This document shows, piece by piece, positions 17,079 to 25,141 of a DNA stretch of 39,962 bases. Every line of letters begins with the position of its first letter. Within the stretch, counting starts at the first letter, position 1. The notes below the pieces were generated by a model. The model saw nothing but the letters and a program-made list of their open reading frames with translations. It was not told where the DNA came from and did no database searches. The stretch is from an uncultured Erythrobacter sp. (lineage in GTDB: Bacteria; Pseudomonadota; Alphaproteobacteria; Sphingomonadales; Sphingomonadaceae). The stretch spans positions 1-39,962 of the forward strand of contig CALLQC010000086.1 in the NCBI GenBank assembly GCA_938015255.1, in the 5' to 3' direction. A program made the translations under genes and the position numbers.

Positions 17079-17576
17079 ATGGCTACTAAGAAGCCTGCCG
17101 CCGGGAAATCTTCCGGCATGAATATCGATTCCGCTCTCGTTCGCGAGCTTGCCGAATTGCTCAATGAAACCGGCTTGACCGAAATCGAGGTCGAAGACGA
17201 CGACCGCAAGATCCGCGTGTCGCGCGGCGCAGTTGCGACATCGGCTGTAACCGCGCCAGCGCCAATCGCCGCACCTGCCGCCGCGCCGGCTCCGGCAGCA
17301 GCGGCGCCCGCACCAGCATCTGAGCCCGCAGCAGAAGTCCATGCTGATGCGATGAAATCACCCATGGTTGGCACAGTTTACCTTGCGCCGGAACCGGGCG
17401 CGGCGAACTTCGCCAATGTTGGTGACAGTGTGAGTGAAGGCGATACACTGCTGATTATCGAGGCGATGAAAGTGATGAACCCGATCACCGCCGACAAATC
17501 GGGCACAATCAAAGCCATTCTGGTAGACAACGCCCAGCCGGTCGAATTCGACCAGCCGCTCGTCGTGATCGCATAA
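17079..17576 (+). CDS. accB: Biotin carboxyl carrier protein of acetyl-CoA carboxylase
   Basis: BCCP of 165 residues. A conserved N-terminal segment (about 14-50) is followed by an Ala/Pro-rich flexible linker (about 52-85) and a C-terminal biotinyl domain (about 90-165). The biotinylation site is Lys131 in EAMKVMN. It carries biotin between carboxylase and transferase in the first step of fatty-acid synthesis. AAGGGG precedes ATG 17079; accC begins 10 bases downstream, indicating co-transcription. Confidence 0.97.
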   Translation: MATKKPAAGKSSGMNIDSALVRELAELLNETGLTEIEVEDDDRKIRVSRGAVATSAVTAPAPIAAPAAAPAPAAAAPAPASEPAAEVHADAMKSPMVGTVYLAPEPGAANFANVGDSVSEGDTLLIIEAMKVMNPITADKSGTIKAILVDNAQPVEFDQPLVVIA

Positions 17577-17586
17577 GCGGCCCTGC

Positions 17587-18936
17587 ATGAGTATCACCCG
17601 CATCCGGATCGCCAATCGCGGCGAAATCGCTTTGCGCATCCACCGTGCGGCCCACGAAATGGGGATTGAGACGGTCGCGGTACATTCGACCGCCGATGCC
17701 GATGCGATGCATGTGCGCCTCGCCGATCACGCCGTGTGCATCGGCCCGCCCTCGGCAACCGATAGCTATCTCAATCACGCAGCGATCATCTCTGCAGCGG
17801 AGGTTTCCGGCGCGGACGCGATCCATCCCGGCTACGGTTTTCTTTCCGAAAACGCCAAGTTTGCCGAAATCGTCGAAGCGCACGATATCAAGTGGATCGG
17901 GCCAAAGCCTGAACATATCGTCACAATGGGTGACAAGGTTCAGGCGAAAAGAACCGCTGGCGATCTGGGACTCCCGCTTGTCCCCGGCTCTGACGGCGCG
18001 GTTTCCGACCCTGAAGAGGGCAAGAAGATCGCAGCCGAAATAGGTTATCCTGTAATCATCAAAGCTGCATCGGGCGGCGGCGGGCGCGGCATGAAGGTGT
18101 GCGAGAGCGAGGACAAGCTCGCCAGCCTGATGCAGGCCGCCGGTAACGAGGCGAAATCCGCTTTTGGCGATGCGACTGTCTACATCGAGAAATATCTCGG
18201 CAATCCGCGCCACATCGAATTTCAGGTGTTCGGTGATGGTAATGGCAATGCGATCCATCTGGGTGAGCGTGATTGCTCACTGCAACGGCGCCATCAGAAA
18301 GTCCTCGAAGAAGCGCCTTCACCGGTCATCAGCCACGAAGAACGCATGCGCATGGGTGAGGTTTGCTCAAAGGCGATGCGCGATATGGGTTATCGCGGCG
18401 CGGGGACGATCGAGTTCCTGTGGGAAAACGGCGAGTTCTACTTTATCGAGATGAACACCCGGCTTCAGGTTGAACACCCTGTGACAGAGGCGATCACCGG
18501 CGTTGATCTGGTCCGCGAGCAAATCCGTATTGCCGCTGGCAAGCCTCTATCTGTGGCGCAGGAAGACCTTGAGTTTAAAGGTCACGCGATTGAATGCCGC
18601 ATCAATGCCGAAGACCCGTTCACCTTCGCTCCCTCACCCGGCAAGGTTACGTATTACCACCCGGCTGGCGGCATGCATGTGCGGGTCGATTCCGGGCTGT
18701 ATGCAGGCTATTCCATTCCGCCCTACTACGACAGCATGATTGCCAAGCTGATCGTTTATGGCCGGAACCGCGAAGGCTGCATCATGCGGCTGAGGCGCGC
18801 GCTGGAAGAAATGGTTGTGGAAGGCGTAAAGACCAACATCCCGCTGCATCAGGAACTCTTGAAGCAGAATGACGTGTTGCATGGCGATTATTCGATCAAG
18901 TGGCTCGAAGAGTGGCTGGCTGAGCGGGAGGGATAA
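17587..18936 (+). CDS. accC: Biotin carboxylase subunit of acetyl-CoA carboxylase
   Basis: ATP-grasp biotin carboxylase of 449 residues, the normal length. The N-terminal [26 protein letters not shown], the glycine loop [28 protein letters not shown] and the C-terminal [13 protein letters not shown] motifs are all intact. It carboxylates the biotin on AccB using ATP and bicarbonate. It directly follows accB. Confidence 0.98.
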   Translation: MSITRIRIANRGEIALRIHRAAHEMGIETVAVHSTADADAMHVRLADHAVCIGPPSATDSYLNHAAIISAAEVSGADAIHPGYGFLSENAKFAEIVEAHDIKWIGPKPEHIVTMGDKVQAKRTAGDLGLPLVPGSDGAVSDPEEGKKIAAEIGYPVIIKAASGGGGRGMKVCESEDKLASLMQAAGNEAKSAFGDATVYIEKYLGNPRHIEFQVFGDGNGNAIHLGERDCSLQRRHQKVLEEAPSPVISHEERMRMGEVCSKAMRDMGYRGAGTIEFLWENGEFYFIEMNTRLQVEHPVTEAITGVDLVREQIRIAAGKPLSVAQEDLEFKGHAIECRINAEDPFTFAPSPGKVTYYHPAGGMHVRVDSGLYAGYSIPPYYDSMIAKLIVYGRNREGCIMRLRRALEEMVVEGVKTNIPLHQELLKQNDVLHGDYSIKWLEEWLAEREG

Positions 18937-19011
18937 GCTGGCGATCAGAGCACCCGGTTACTTTTCGCTCGGCATGCAGGCACCAATTCAGCACTTGCGC
19001 GTTACGCAAGG

Positions 19012-20421
19012 GTGAAGCACCAATCCGTCCCAGAACTTGAAGCATTGGAAACAGCCGGTGCAGGTGCAGCAATATCTGCACCGCTCAATGCGCGCACCTC
19101 GGGCATTGGCCCCAATCGCAAAACGCAGATTGTTGTGGTTGGCGGCGGCGCAGGCGGTCTGGAGCTGGTTCGCAAACTGGGCGCTAAGTTCGGGCGCAAG
19201 AACCACGATATCATCCTGGTCGACAAGAACCTCAGCCACATCTGGAAACCGCTGCTGCATGAAGTGGCGGCTGGGTCGCTCGATGCCAATCTGGATGAGG
19301 TGGGCTATCGCGGCCATTGCTATCGCTGGGGCTACCGCTTTTTTCAGGGCAGCCTTGATGGGATTGACCGCGAAAACCGGACAATCAGCCTTGCCCCCGT
19401 CCATGATGACAGCGGCGCCGAAATCATCGCCGGGCATGAAATTCGCTACGATTATCTCGTGCTGGCGGTCGGATCGGTTTCGAACGATTTTGGTGTGCCG
19501 GGTGTAAAGGAACACTCGATCTATCTCGACAGCCGCGATCAGGCAGACAAATTTCGCACCAAATTGCTGAATCATTGCCTGCGGGTCAGCCGCGCCATGA
19601 TGGCGAACCCCATGGCGAACGAACAGGTGAAGGTCGCCATTGTCGGCGGCGGCGCAACGGGCGTTGAATTGGCCGCCGAGCTTTACAACGCTGCGGGTGC
19701 CCTGCGCCATTACGGGCTGGAGGTGTTTGACGAGAGCCGCCTCAATGTCACCTTGCTGGAAGCGGGGCCGCGGATCCTGCCGGCCCTGCCCGAAAAGCTT
19801 GCCAAGGCCGCGAAGCACGAGCTTGAAGAGCTGGGCGTGACAGTCAAATGCGATACCCAAGTGATCGAAGCCCGCTCGCGCGCGATGATTACGAGCTCTG
19901 GCGAACGGATCGACGCCGATCTGATGGTTTGGGCAGCGGGCGTGAAGGGCGCCGAGTTTCTGTCAGAACTTGGTCTGGAAACCAATCCGCGTAACCAGAT
20001 CAAGGTTCGGCCAACGATGCAGGCGCTCGGCGATGACCGCATATTTGCTCTGGGCGATTGCGCGTTTTTCATTCCCGAAGGGCAAGACACACCAATCCCG
20101 CCGCGTGCGCAAGCTGCACACCAGATGGCGGGGACGGTCTATGACAACATCGTCCGCTCGCTGAAGGGCAAAAAACTCAAGAGTTTCAAATATCAGGACA
20201 AGGGATCGCTGATCTCGCTCAGCCGGTTTTCGACCGTGGGCAGCCTGATGGGCAATCTGGTCGGCGGCAGTCTGGCTGTCGAAGGCAGGATGGCGCGGCT
20301 GATCTATACGTCGCTCTACCGTCTGCATTTATTGGGCATTCACGGGTGGCTGCGGGGTACAGGATTGATGATGATCGGGCGGGTCAACCGCGTGGTGCGC
20401 CCTCGTCTCAAGCTCCACTGA
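19012..20421 (+). CDS. Type II NADH dehydrogenase-like flavoprotein
   Basis: FAD/NAD(P)-dependent oxidoreductase of 469 residues resembling NDH-2. An N-terminal FAD-binding motif VVVGGGAGGLELV lies at about 41-53, the NADH motif VAIVGGGATGVELAAELY at about 209-226, and the C-terminal FAD contact FALGDCAFF at about 345-353. A hydrophobic/basic C-terminus (LIYTSLYRLHLLGIHGWLRG) fits the membrane-anchoring region. NDH-2 transfers electrons from NADH to quinone without pumping protons. The GTG at 19012 is the first start in frame but its ribosome site is poorly spaced, so the exact N-terminus is uncertain; the first 35 residues are not conserved in the family. Confidence 0.9.
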   Translation: MKHQSVPELEALETAGAGAAISAPLNARTSGIGPNRKTQIVVVGGGAGGLELVRKLGAKFGRKNHDIILVDKNLSHIWKPLLHEVAAGSLDANLDEVGYRGHCYRWGYRFFQGSLDGIDRENRTISLAPVHDDSGAEIIAGHEIRYDYLVLAVGSVSNDFGVPGVKEHSIYLDSRDQADKFRTKLLNHCLRVSRAMMANPMANEQVKVAIVGGGATGVELAAELYNAAGALRHYGLEVFDESRLNVTLLEAGPRILPALPEKLAKAAKHELEELGVTVKCDTQVIEARSRAMITSSGERIDADLMVWAAGVKGAEFLSELGLETNPRNQIKVRPTMQALGDDRIFALGDCAFFIPEGQDTPIPPRAQAAHQMAGTVYDNIVRSLKGKKLKSFKYQDKGSLISLSRFSTVGSLMGNLVGGSLAVEGRMARLIYTSLYRLHLLGIHGWLRGTGLMMIGRVNRVVRPRLKLH

Positions 20422-20425
20422 ACCG

Positions 20426-20812
20426 CTAAAAGTCGATCTTCACCCGGACTTCGGCGCCGTTCGCGTTGAAGCCGCCGACGCCCTTGTTGATAACATTCGC
20501 CTGCGCCTCTGCATCCTCGCTCAATTTCAGGCGGGCACGGGGAATTGCGCTGGCGAAATCGATTTCGTCAGCAGTCGGCCCGTAGTTCGGACCAAGCCGC
20601 GGTGAAGTTTCCGAACGGCGGCAGACGATGATTTCCGGATTAAGCGGGTCCGGCTCTTCTTCCACGCACTCTGTCGGGAGCGGGGCAAGCGGTTTCAGGT
20701 CAATCACAAGCGACCCGTCCGCTCGCTTTTCAGTTGGAAGGCGCGGTTGGACGCTCTCGACCTCAGCAACCTGTGGTTCCGTTGGCGGCACATAGGGCGG
20801 CTCTTCAATCAT
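20426..20812 (-). CDS. Conserved hypothetical protein of sphingomonads
   Basis: Protein of 128 residues, acidic and proline-rich, without a recognised domain. It has a run of PP and EP-rich sequence at about 1-50, a two-cysteine stretch (TECVEEEPDPLNPEIIVCRR, about 47-66) that I associate with short hypothetical proteins of sphingomonads, and a C-terminus ending in AEVRVKIDF. No signal peptide is visible from this start. A CTGGAGAAG-like site lies upstream. It is 18 bases downstream of the GFA-domain gene and is likely the last gene of the lrp-GFA operon. Function unknown. Confidence 0.68.
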   Translation of the reverse strand: MIEEPPYVPPTEPQVAEVESVQPRLPTEKRADGSLVIDLKPLAPLPTECVEEEPDPLNPEIIVCRRSETSPRLGPNYGPTADEIDFASAIPRARLKLSEDAEAQANVINKGVGGFNANGAEVRVKIDF

Positions 20813-20830
20813 GCGCGCGCGCTTCTCCAG

Positions 20831-21277
20831 TCAGTCAAAACTGAAACCGGCGGCCTCGGCTTCGGCGATAATCTCCGGGCCAGTCTTCATCGCGCTTACT
20901 TGCGCCAGGTCGTACCAATCGGGTTTTTCATCGACGAATATCTGTTGCTTGATGCTGAACCCCTTCGGCAGGTCGAACAACCCGGCAAGGAAAGTGCGAT
21001 TTCCGGTTGGCAGGAAACGATACCACAGGTTTGATCCACATCGGCTGCAAAAGGCGCGCTCGGCCCAGTCACTCGACTGGTAGACCGAAATCAGATCTTC
21101 ACCGCCGACTTCGAAGCCATCCGCCTCAACACCGGCATACATCGCTCCGCCCCATCTGGCGCACATCTCGCAATGGCACACGTCAATCTCGCAGTGGGTT
21201 TGAGTGAGAGTGATAGTTACACCGCCGCACAGGCAACGCCCGGAAACGGGGCCGGGATGACGCTGTGCTTCACTCAT
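20831..21277 (-). CDS. GFA/CENP-V family zinc protein
   Basis: Protein of 148 residues with the GFA fold. Zinc-ligand cysteines are arranged as GRCLCGGV (about 14-21), CHCEMC (about 34-39) and CSRCGSNLWYR (about 77-87), as in glutathione-dependent formaldehyde-activating enzymes and relatives. Most members have no proven activity, so a specific substrate should not be assumed. ATG 21277 has an AGGAGCGAGAT site and is 12 bases after the Lrp-type regulator. Confidence 0.92.
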   Translation of the reverse strand: MSEAQRHPGPVSGRCLCGGVTITLTQTHCEIDVCHCEMCARWGGAMYAGVEADGFEVGGEDLISVYQSSDWAERAFCSRCGSNLWYRFLPTGNRTFLAGLFDLPKGFSIKQQIFVDEKPDWYDLAQVSAMKTGPEIIAEAEAAGFSFD

Positions 21278-21289
21278 ATCTCGCTCCTG

Positions 21290-21751
21290 CTAGAGAGGAA
21301 CGCCGGGCACCTGTTTCGATGTGCGGATCGTCAGCGATGTCTTCACGCTTTCAACATTGGGTGCAGGCGTAAGGCTTCCTGTAAGGAATTCCTGAAAACT
21401 CTGAAGGTCTTGGCTCACGATTTTCAGAATGAAGTCGATCTCACCGTTGAGCATATGGCATTCGCGCACTTCGGGCAGTTTCGCCATATGCTCTTCAAAT
21501 TCGCGCAGAGCGCTTTCAGCCTGACTTTTGAGGCTGACCATTGCGAAAACGGTGATGGCGAACCCAAGCTTCGACGGATCGAGATCGGCGTGATAGCCGC
21601 GGATGACACCTTCTTCTTCAAGCCCGCGAACGCGGCGCAGGCAAGGCGGCGCTGTCAGCCCCACTCGCTGCGCAAGCTCGACATTGGTGACCCTGCCCTC
21701 TGCCTGCAACTCGGCGAGCAACCGTTTGTCGATCTCATCCAGATTTGCCAT
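21290..21751 (-). CDS. Lrp/AsnC-family transcription regulator
   Basis: Regulator of 153 residues. An N-terminal helix-turn-helix (DEIDKRLLAELQAEGRVTNV with LTAPPCLRRVRGLEEEGVIR, about 5-50) is joined to an AsnC effector domain (about 65-145: GFAITVFAMVSL, then GEIDFILKIV). Such proteins sense amino acids and often regulate themselves and adjacent genes. It is first in a minus-strand operon with the GFA-domain gene and a hypothetical gene, and diverges from a histidine kinase. Confidence 0.95.
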   Translation of the reverse strand: MANLDEIDKRLLAELQAEGRVTNVELAQRVGLTAPPCLRRVRGLEEEGVIRGYHADLDPSKLGFAITVFAMVSLKSQAESALREFEEHMAKLPEVRECHMLNGEIDFILKIVSQDLQSFQEFLTGSLTPAPNVESVKTSLTIRTSKQVPGVPL

Positions 21752-22012
21752 GCGCGATGCTCTCCCCGAAGCAATTACGACCCGAATCCATCCGGGTGCT
21801 GAAATCCTGTGTTATGATGCGTAAGAACCTACTCGAAAACGTACGGTTACGCACAACAAAATTAGGTTTGCCAGCAATTGTCCCGCTTTGCAACGCAGGC
21901 TGAGTGTTCTGACGTATCAATTGGCAGATGGTGTAAATGCTACAATCAGAATCGGTGCGTCCGAAGCATGGTGCGCGCCCAAACCTTGGTTGCCAATCCA
22001 GCTGGAGCCTGA
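21752..22012. promoter_or_regulatory. Divergent control region between lrp-type gene and kinase
   Basis: About 260 bases without a supportable gene. It contains an inverted repeat with 7-bp arms, TGCGTAA at 21818-21824 and TTACGCA at 21847-21853, located 67-102 bases upstream of the Lrp-type start. Such spaced repeats could be an autoregulatory site; this is an inference. The kinase start at 22013 has GGAG 6 bases upstream. Confidence 0.4.
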
Positions 22013-23758
22013 ATGTTCTTCGACGATCGCCTCGCAACTGTGCTGCGCCAACGCGCCACAAGCGATGCGGGCGCTCGCACACAATTCAGGCAGTTGCTCG
22101 ATATTCTGGGCAATCGAAAATTTGCGAGCGCCGACAATCGCAGCCAAAGCCTGATTGCGGCAGCATGGCTACGCATGTCCAAACTGGCAGAGGACATACC
22201 AGCGGCTGATCGAGCGCGTATTGTGCGCGAGCCCGGCTGGCGCTTTCGCAGCGCTGATCTGGCAGCGCATCTCGCCGATCAGGAACCTGAGATTGCCTCA
22301 GCCGCGCTGGAACGCGCCCAGCTTACTTCCGAGGACTGGAAGGCTCTGATCCCCAGACTGCCGGTGCGGGCGCGGGGGTTTTTGCGCCTTCGCAAGGATT
22401 TGCCGGTCGATGCTGAAAATATCCTCGACCGGCTGGGGGTGCATGATCGCGGGCTGCCACGACCGGAGGGGGCCGAAACGGAAGCGGCCAGTTCAGCGCC
22501 ATACGCTGCGACTGAGGAGGCAGATGTTCATTCGGATTTGCCCGAAGAGCTGGAGGATCTTGGCGCACCCGGCCCGGTCCCGGCGGGTGAGAACACCGAT
22601 CCGGGGCGCAGTGAAATCTCTGCCCTGGTTGAGCGGATTGCCCAGTTCAGACGAACCCGTGACCTTTCGCCCACTGATACCGAGAGATCACCGCGCCTAC
22701 CGCTAGGTGATGTATCGCACACATCTGACCGGCGGATCAAAAGCTTCGGGTTTACCGCGGACGCCGCGGGACGCATCAACTGGGCCGAAAGCGAAGTCGC
22801 ACCGATGGTAATCGGCACGCGGCTGGGCCGGCCCCCTGTGCTCGGCGGATATGACGATGAAACCGCATTCGAACGTTCTTTCACACGCCGCCAACCGATA
22901 AGCGCTGCGATGATAGAACTATCGGGCGCCGCCGCGATCGCAGGCAAATGGATCATCGATGCCCAGCCCGACTTTGATGACGATGGCAGCTTTTCCGGCT
23001 ATCTTGGCCGTTTCCGCCGCGACGCATCGGATTGGACCCTATCAACCGCCGCAGCGCGCGAGGCGGACCGAATCCGTCAACTGCTGCACGAATTGCGCAC
23101 GCCGGTTACTGCCGTTCAAGGTTATGCAGAGGTAATTCAGCAGCAGCTTTTCGGCCCGGCACCGCATGATTACCGCGCGCTAGCCGCTGCCATCGCAGCC
23201 GATGCCGCGCGCATCCTGTCGGGGTTTGAATCGCTTGATCGGTTGGCGAGGCTGGAAACGGGTGCGATCGAGATTGAAAAGGGAAGCTGCGATCTAGTCG
23301 AGCTTGTCGAGCGCACTGTGCGTCAGATCGGGCAGGTGCTGGGTGCGCGCATGTCCGGTATCGATTTTGAGGCAGCAGATCTCGACGAGGCTGATTCCCT
23401 GATAGCGGTCGACCCTGAGGAGGCGGAAGCTGTCATCTGGCGCCTGCTCGCCACGCTAGGCGGCGCATGCGCTTCTGGCGAGTTGCTGCATGCGACGATT
23501 GAAGCCAAGCTCAGCGAAGCTGTTTTGAGCTGCGAACTACCGGCTGCGCTGATCGCGGAGGATGACATTTTCACAGCCGATATAAAACCCGCCACAACGG
23601 CCATCAATTCAGGACTTTTCGGTGCCGGGTTCAGCCTGCGTCTCGCGCGTGCAGAGGCCCGAGCGGCCGGCGGATCGCTTATCGTTGAGGATGAGGTACT
23701 GCGTCTTGCTCTACCGCTCTTGACCGCGCAGGACGCCGCCCTTAGCCAATCGGGATGA
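22013..23758 (+). CDS. Orphan histidine kinase with degenerate ATPase domain
   Basis: Soluble protein of 581 residues. The N-terminal part (about 1-135) is alpha-helical and may be HEAT- or DUF2336-like; an acidic Pro-rich linker follows (about 145-200), then a PAS-like sensor region (about 243-338). The HisKA H-box is clear: LLHELRTPVTAVQGY with His359. The ATPase region (about 425-570) is weakly conserved. The N-box Asn is not visible in AVIWRLLATLGGACASG, and the G-box pattern is reduced to GLFGAGFSLRLARAEARAAGG. No membrane segment and no adjacent response regulator were seen. It may be a phosphotransfer or scaffold protein rather than an active kinase. Confidence 0.85.
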   Translation: MFFDDRLATVLRQRATSDAGARTQFRQLLDILGNRKFASADNRSQSLIAAAWLRMSKLAEDIPAADRARIVREPGWRFRSADLAAHLADQEPEIASAALERAQLTSEDWKALIPRLPVRARGFLRLRKDLPVDAENILDRLGVHDRGLPRPEGAETEAASSAPYAATEEADVHSDLPEELEDLGAPGPVPAGENTDPGRSEISALVERIAQFRRTRDLSPTDTERSPRLPLGDVSHTSDRRIKSFGFTADAAGRINWAESEVAPMVIGTRLGRPPVLGGYDDETAFERSFTRRQPISAAMIELSGAAAIAGKWIIDAQPDFDDDGSFSGYLGRFRRDASDWTLSTAAAREADRIRQLLHELRTPVTAVQGYAEVIQQQLFGPAPHDYRALAAAIAADAARILSGFESLDRLARLETGAIEIEKGSCDLVELVERTVRQIGQVLGARMSGIDFEAADLDEADSLIAVDPEEAEAVIWRLLATLGGACASGELLHATIEAKLSEAVLSCELPAALIAEDDIFTADIKPATTAINSGLFGAGFSLRLARAEARAAGGSLIVEDEVLRLALPLLTAQDAALSQSG

Positions 23759-23850
23759 TTGCCGTCCGGCACACTGCAGCTACGCTCAAGGATTGGTGGG
23801 ATTGTGCATAGCTTACGACATGTCACAAGATTCAGTCAGCGGACCTGTCC

Positions 23851-24852
23851 GTGACAGACGCTTCGTTGCTCTCCCCTGCTGCGCCGAGCGGGTTCGCGAA
23901 ATTTGCCGAGGATTTCGGTCAGCGCGTCATCCTGACAGTCGACACCGAAGAGGAATTTGACTGGGACGCCCCTTTCCGCCGCGATGGCTATGGGATGGAG
24001 CATATCGGGCAAATCGCCCGGTTTCAGAAGACGTGCGAAGAAATCGGCGCGCATCCGCTTTATCTGGTGGACTATCCGATCACTCAGGAGCCGCTCGCGG
24101 TCGAGATCATCGGCGACGCTGTTGGACGCGGCATGGCCGACCTTGGCGCGCAATTGCACACGTGGGTAAATCCCCCATTTGATGAAGAGATCACGCAGCG
24201 CAATTCCTATGCAGGCAACCTACCGACTGATCTGGAACGCGCGAAATTCGATGCTTTGATCGCCGCAATCGAAACTGCATTCGGCGCGCCTGCTGCCGCG
24301 TACCGCGCCGGTCGCTATGGCCTGGGTGCAGAAACGGTCGGCAATCTCCGCAAGGCCGGCATCGGCATTGATACGTCTGTGCGCAGCCTATTCGACTACA
24401 GCGAGGATGGCGGACCTGACTACACTTACCACCCGCTCGCACCCTATTGGGCCGATGCAGAGCGCACGGTGCTGGAATTGCCGATCACGAGTTCATACTG
24501 GGGTATCCTGCGACAACTGGGCAAGCAATTGCACAGGATGCAGCGCCATATTCCCACTTTCTTTGCCGGGTTTTCAAAGCTGGGCCTGCTGGAACGGATC
24601 GCACTCACACCCGAAGGAGTAACTGCGCAAGAGGCAATCCGCGGGATCGATATCGCGCTCGACAGCGATCTGCCGCTGCTCGTACTTTCGCTACACAGCC
24701 CCACACTTGCGCCGGGCAAAACCCCATATGCCAAAACGCCCGAAGAGGTGGAGCGCGTCTATGATTGGCTGCGCCAGATTTACGCCTATTTGGACAAACG
24801 CGAGGTGCGAACAGCGACTGTTTCCGACATTCAGGCCTCTGTTCTGCGATAA
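23851..24852 (+). CDS. WalW-like polysaccharide deacetylase family protein
   Basis: Protein of 333 residues with a polysaccharide-deacetylase-like (NodB/WalW) layout. VILTVDTEEEFDWD (about 26-39) supplies the acidic motif, LHTWVNPPFDEE (about 102-113) the His motif, YRAGRYGLG (about 150-158) the Arg motif, and LVLSLHSPTLAPG the late His motif. Such enzymes remove N-acetyl groups from cell-surface polysaccharides; WalW-type members occur in polysaccharide or lipopolysaccharide loci. No signal peptide is seen. The GTG at 23851 has only a weak site upstream. No other polysaccharide genes adjoin it. Confidence 0.87.
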   Translation: MTDASLLSPAAPSGFAKFAEDFGQRVILTVDTEEEFDWDAPFRRDGYGMEHIGQIARFQKTCEEIGAHPLYLVDYPITQEPLAVEIIGDAVGRGMADLGAQLHTWVNPPFDEEITQRNSYAGNLPTDLERAKFDALIAAIETAFGAPAAAYRAGRYGLGAETVGNLRKAGIGIDTSVRSLFDYSEDGGPDYTYHPLAPYWADAERTVLELPITSSYWGILRQLGKQLHRMQRHIPTFFAGFSKLGLLERIALTPEGVTAQEAIRGIDIALDSDLPLLVLSLHSPTLAPGKTPYAKTPEEVERVYDWLRQIYAYLDKREVRTATVSDIQASVLR

Positions 24853-24935
24853 TCGACACGATTCTGCTGGTTTGGTGCTTGTATCTCGAAGAACGTGTCT
24901 GTAGAGGGCGACCTCGTTCGCTCGAAGTGACCTGT

Positions 24936-25012
24936 GGGCCTGTAGCTCAGTTGGTTAGAGCTGGCCGCTCATAACGGCTAGGTCGCGGGTTCGAGTCCTG
25001 CCGGGCCCACCA
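24936..25012 (+). tRNA. tRNA with CAT anticodon, probably Ile2 (or Met)
   Basis: A 77-base cloverleaf with encoded CCA. Acceptor GGGCCTG pairs with CGGGCCC, the anticodon stem GGCCG/CGGCT holds loop CTCATAA, giving anticodon CAT, and the T-arm has GGTTCGAGTCC. C4-G69 and C5-G68 pairs, which TilS uses to choose tRNA-Ile2 in E. coli, are present, and the acceptor resembles that of alphaproteobacterial tRNA-Ile(GAT). Elongator Met cannot be ruled out. Confidence 0.93.
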
Positions 25013-25049
25013 TTTCGTCATGGCGGTGCGAACGCGATGAGATGAGTGT

Positions 25050-25126
25050 CGGGGAGTGGCGCAGCCTGGTAGCGCACCTGTTTTGGGTACAGGGGGTCGC
25101 TGGTTCGAATCCAGTCTCCCCGACCA
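25050..25126 (+). tRNA. tRNA-Pro (anticodon TGG)
   Basis: A 77-base cloverleaf with encoded CCA. Acceptor CGGGGAG pairs with CTCCCCG, and stem CCTGT/ACAGG holds loop TTTGGGT, giving anticodon TGG at 25084-25086 (reads CCA). It ends 15 bases from the end of the convergent GH97 gene. Confidence 0.96.
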
Positions 25127-25141
25127 TCATCTCTCTTCTGT

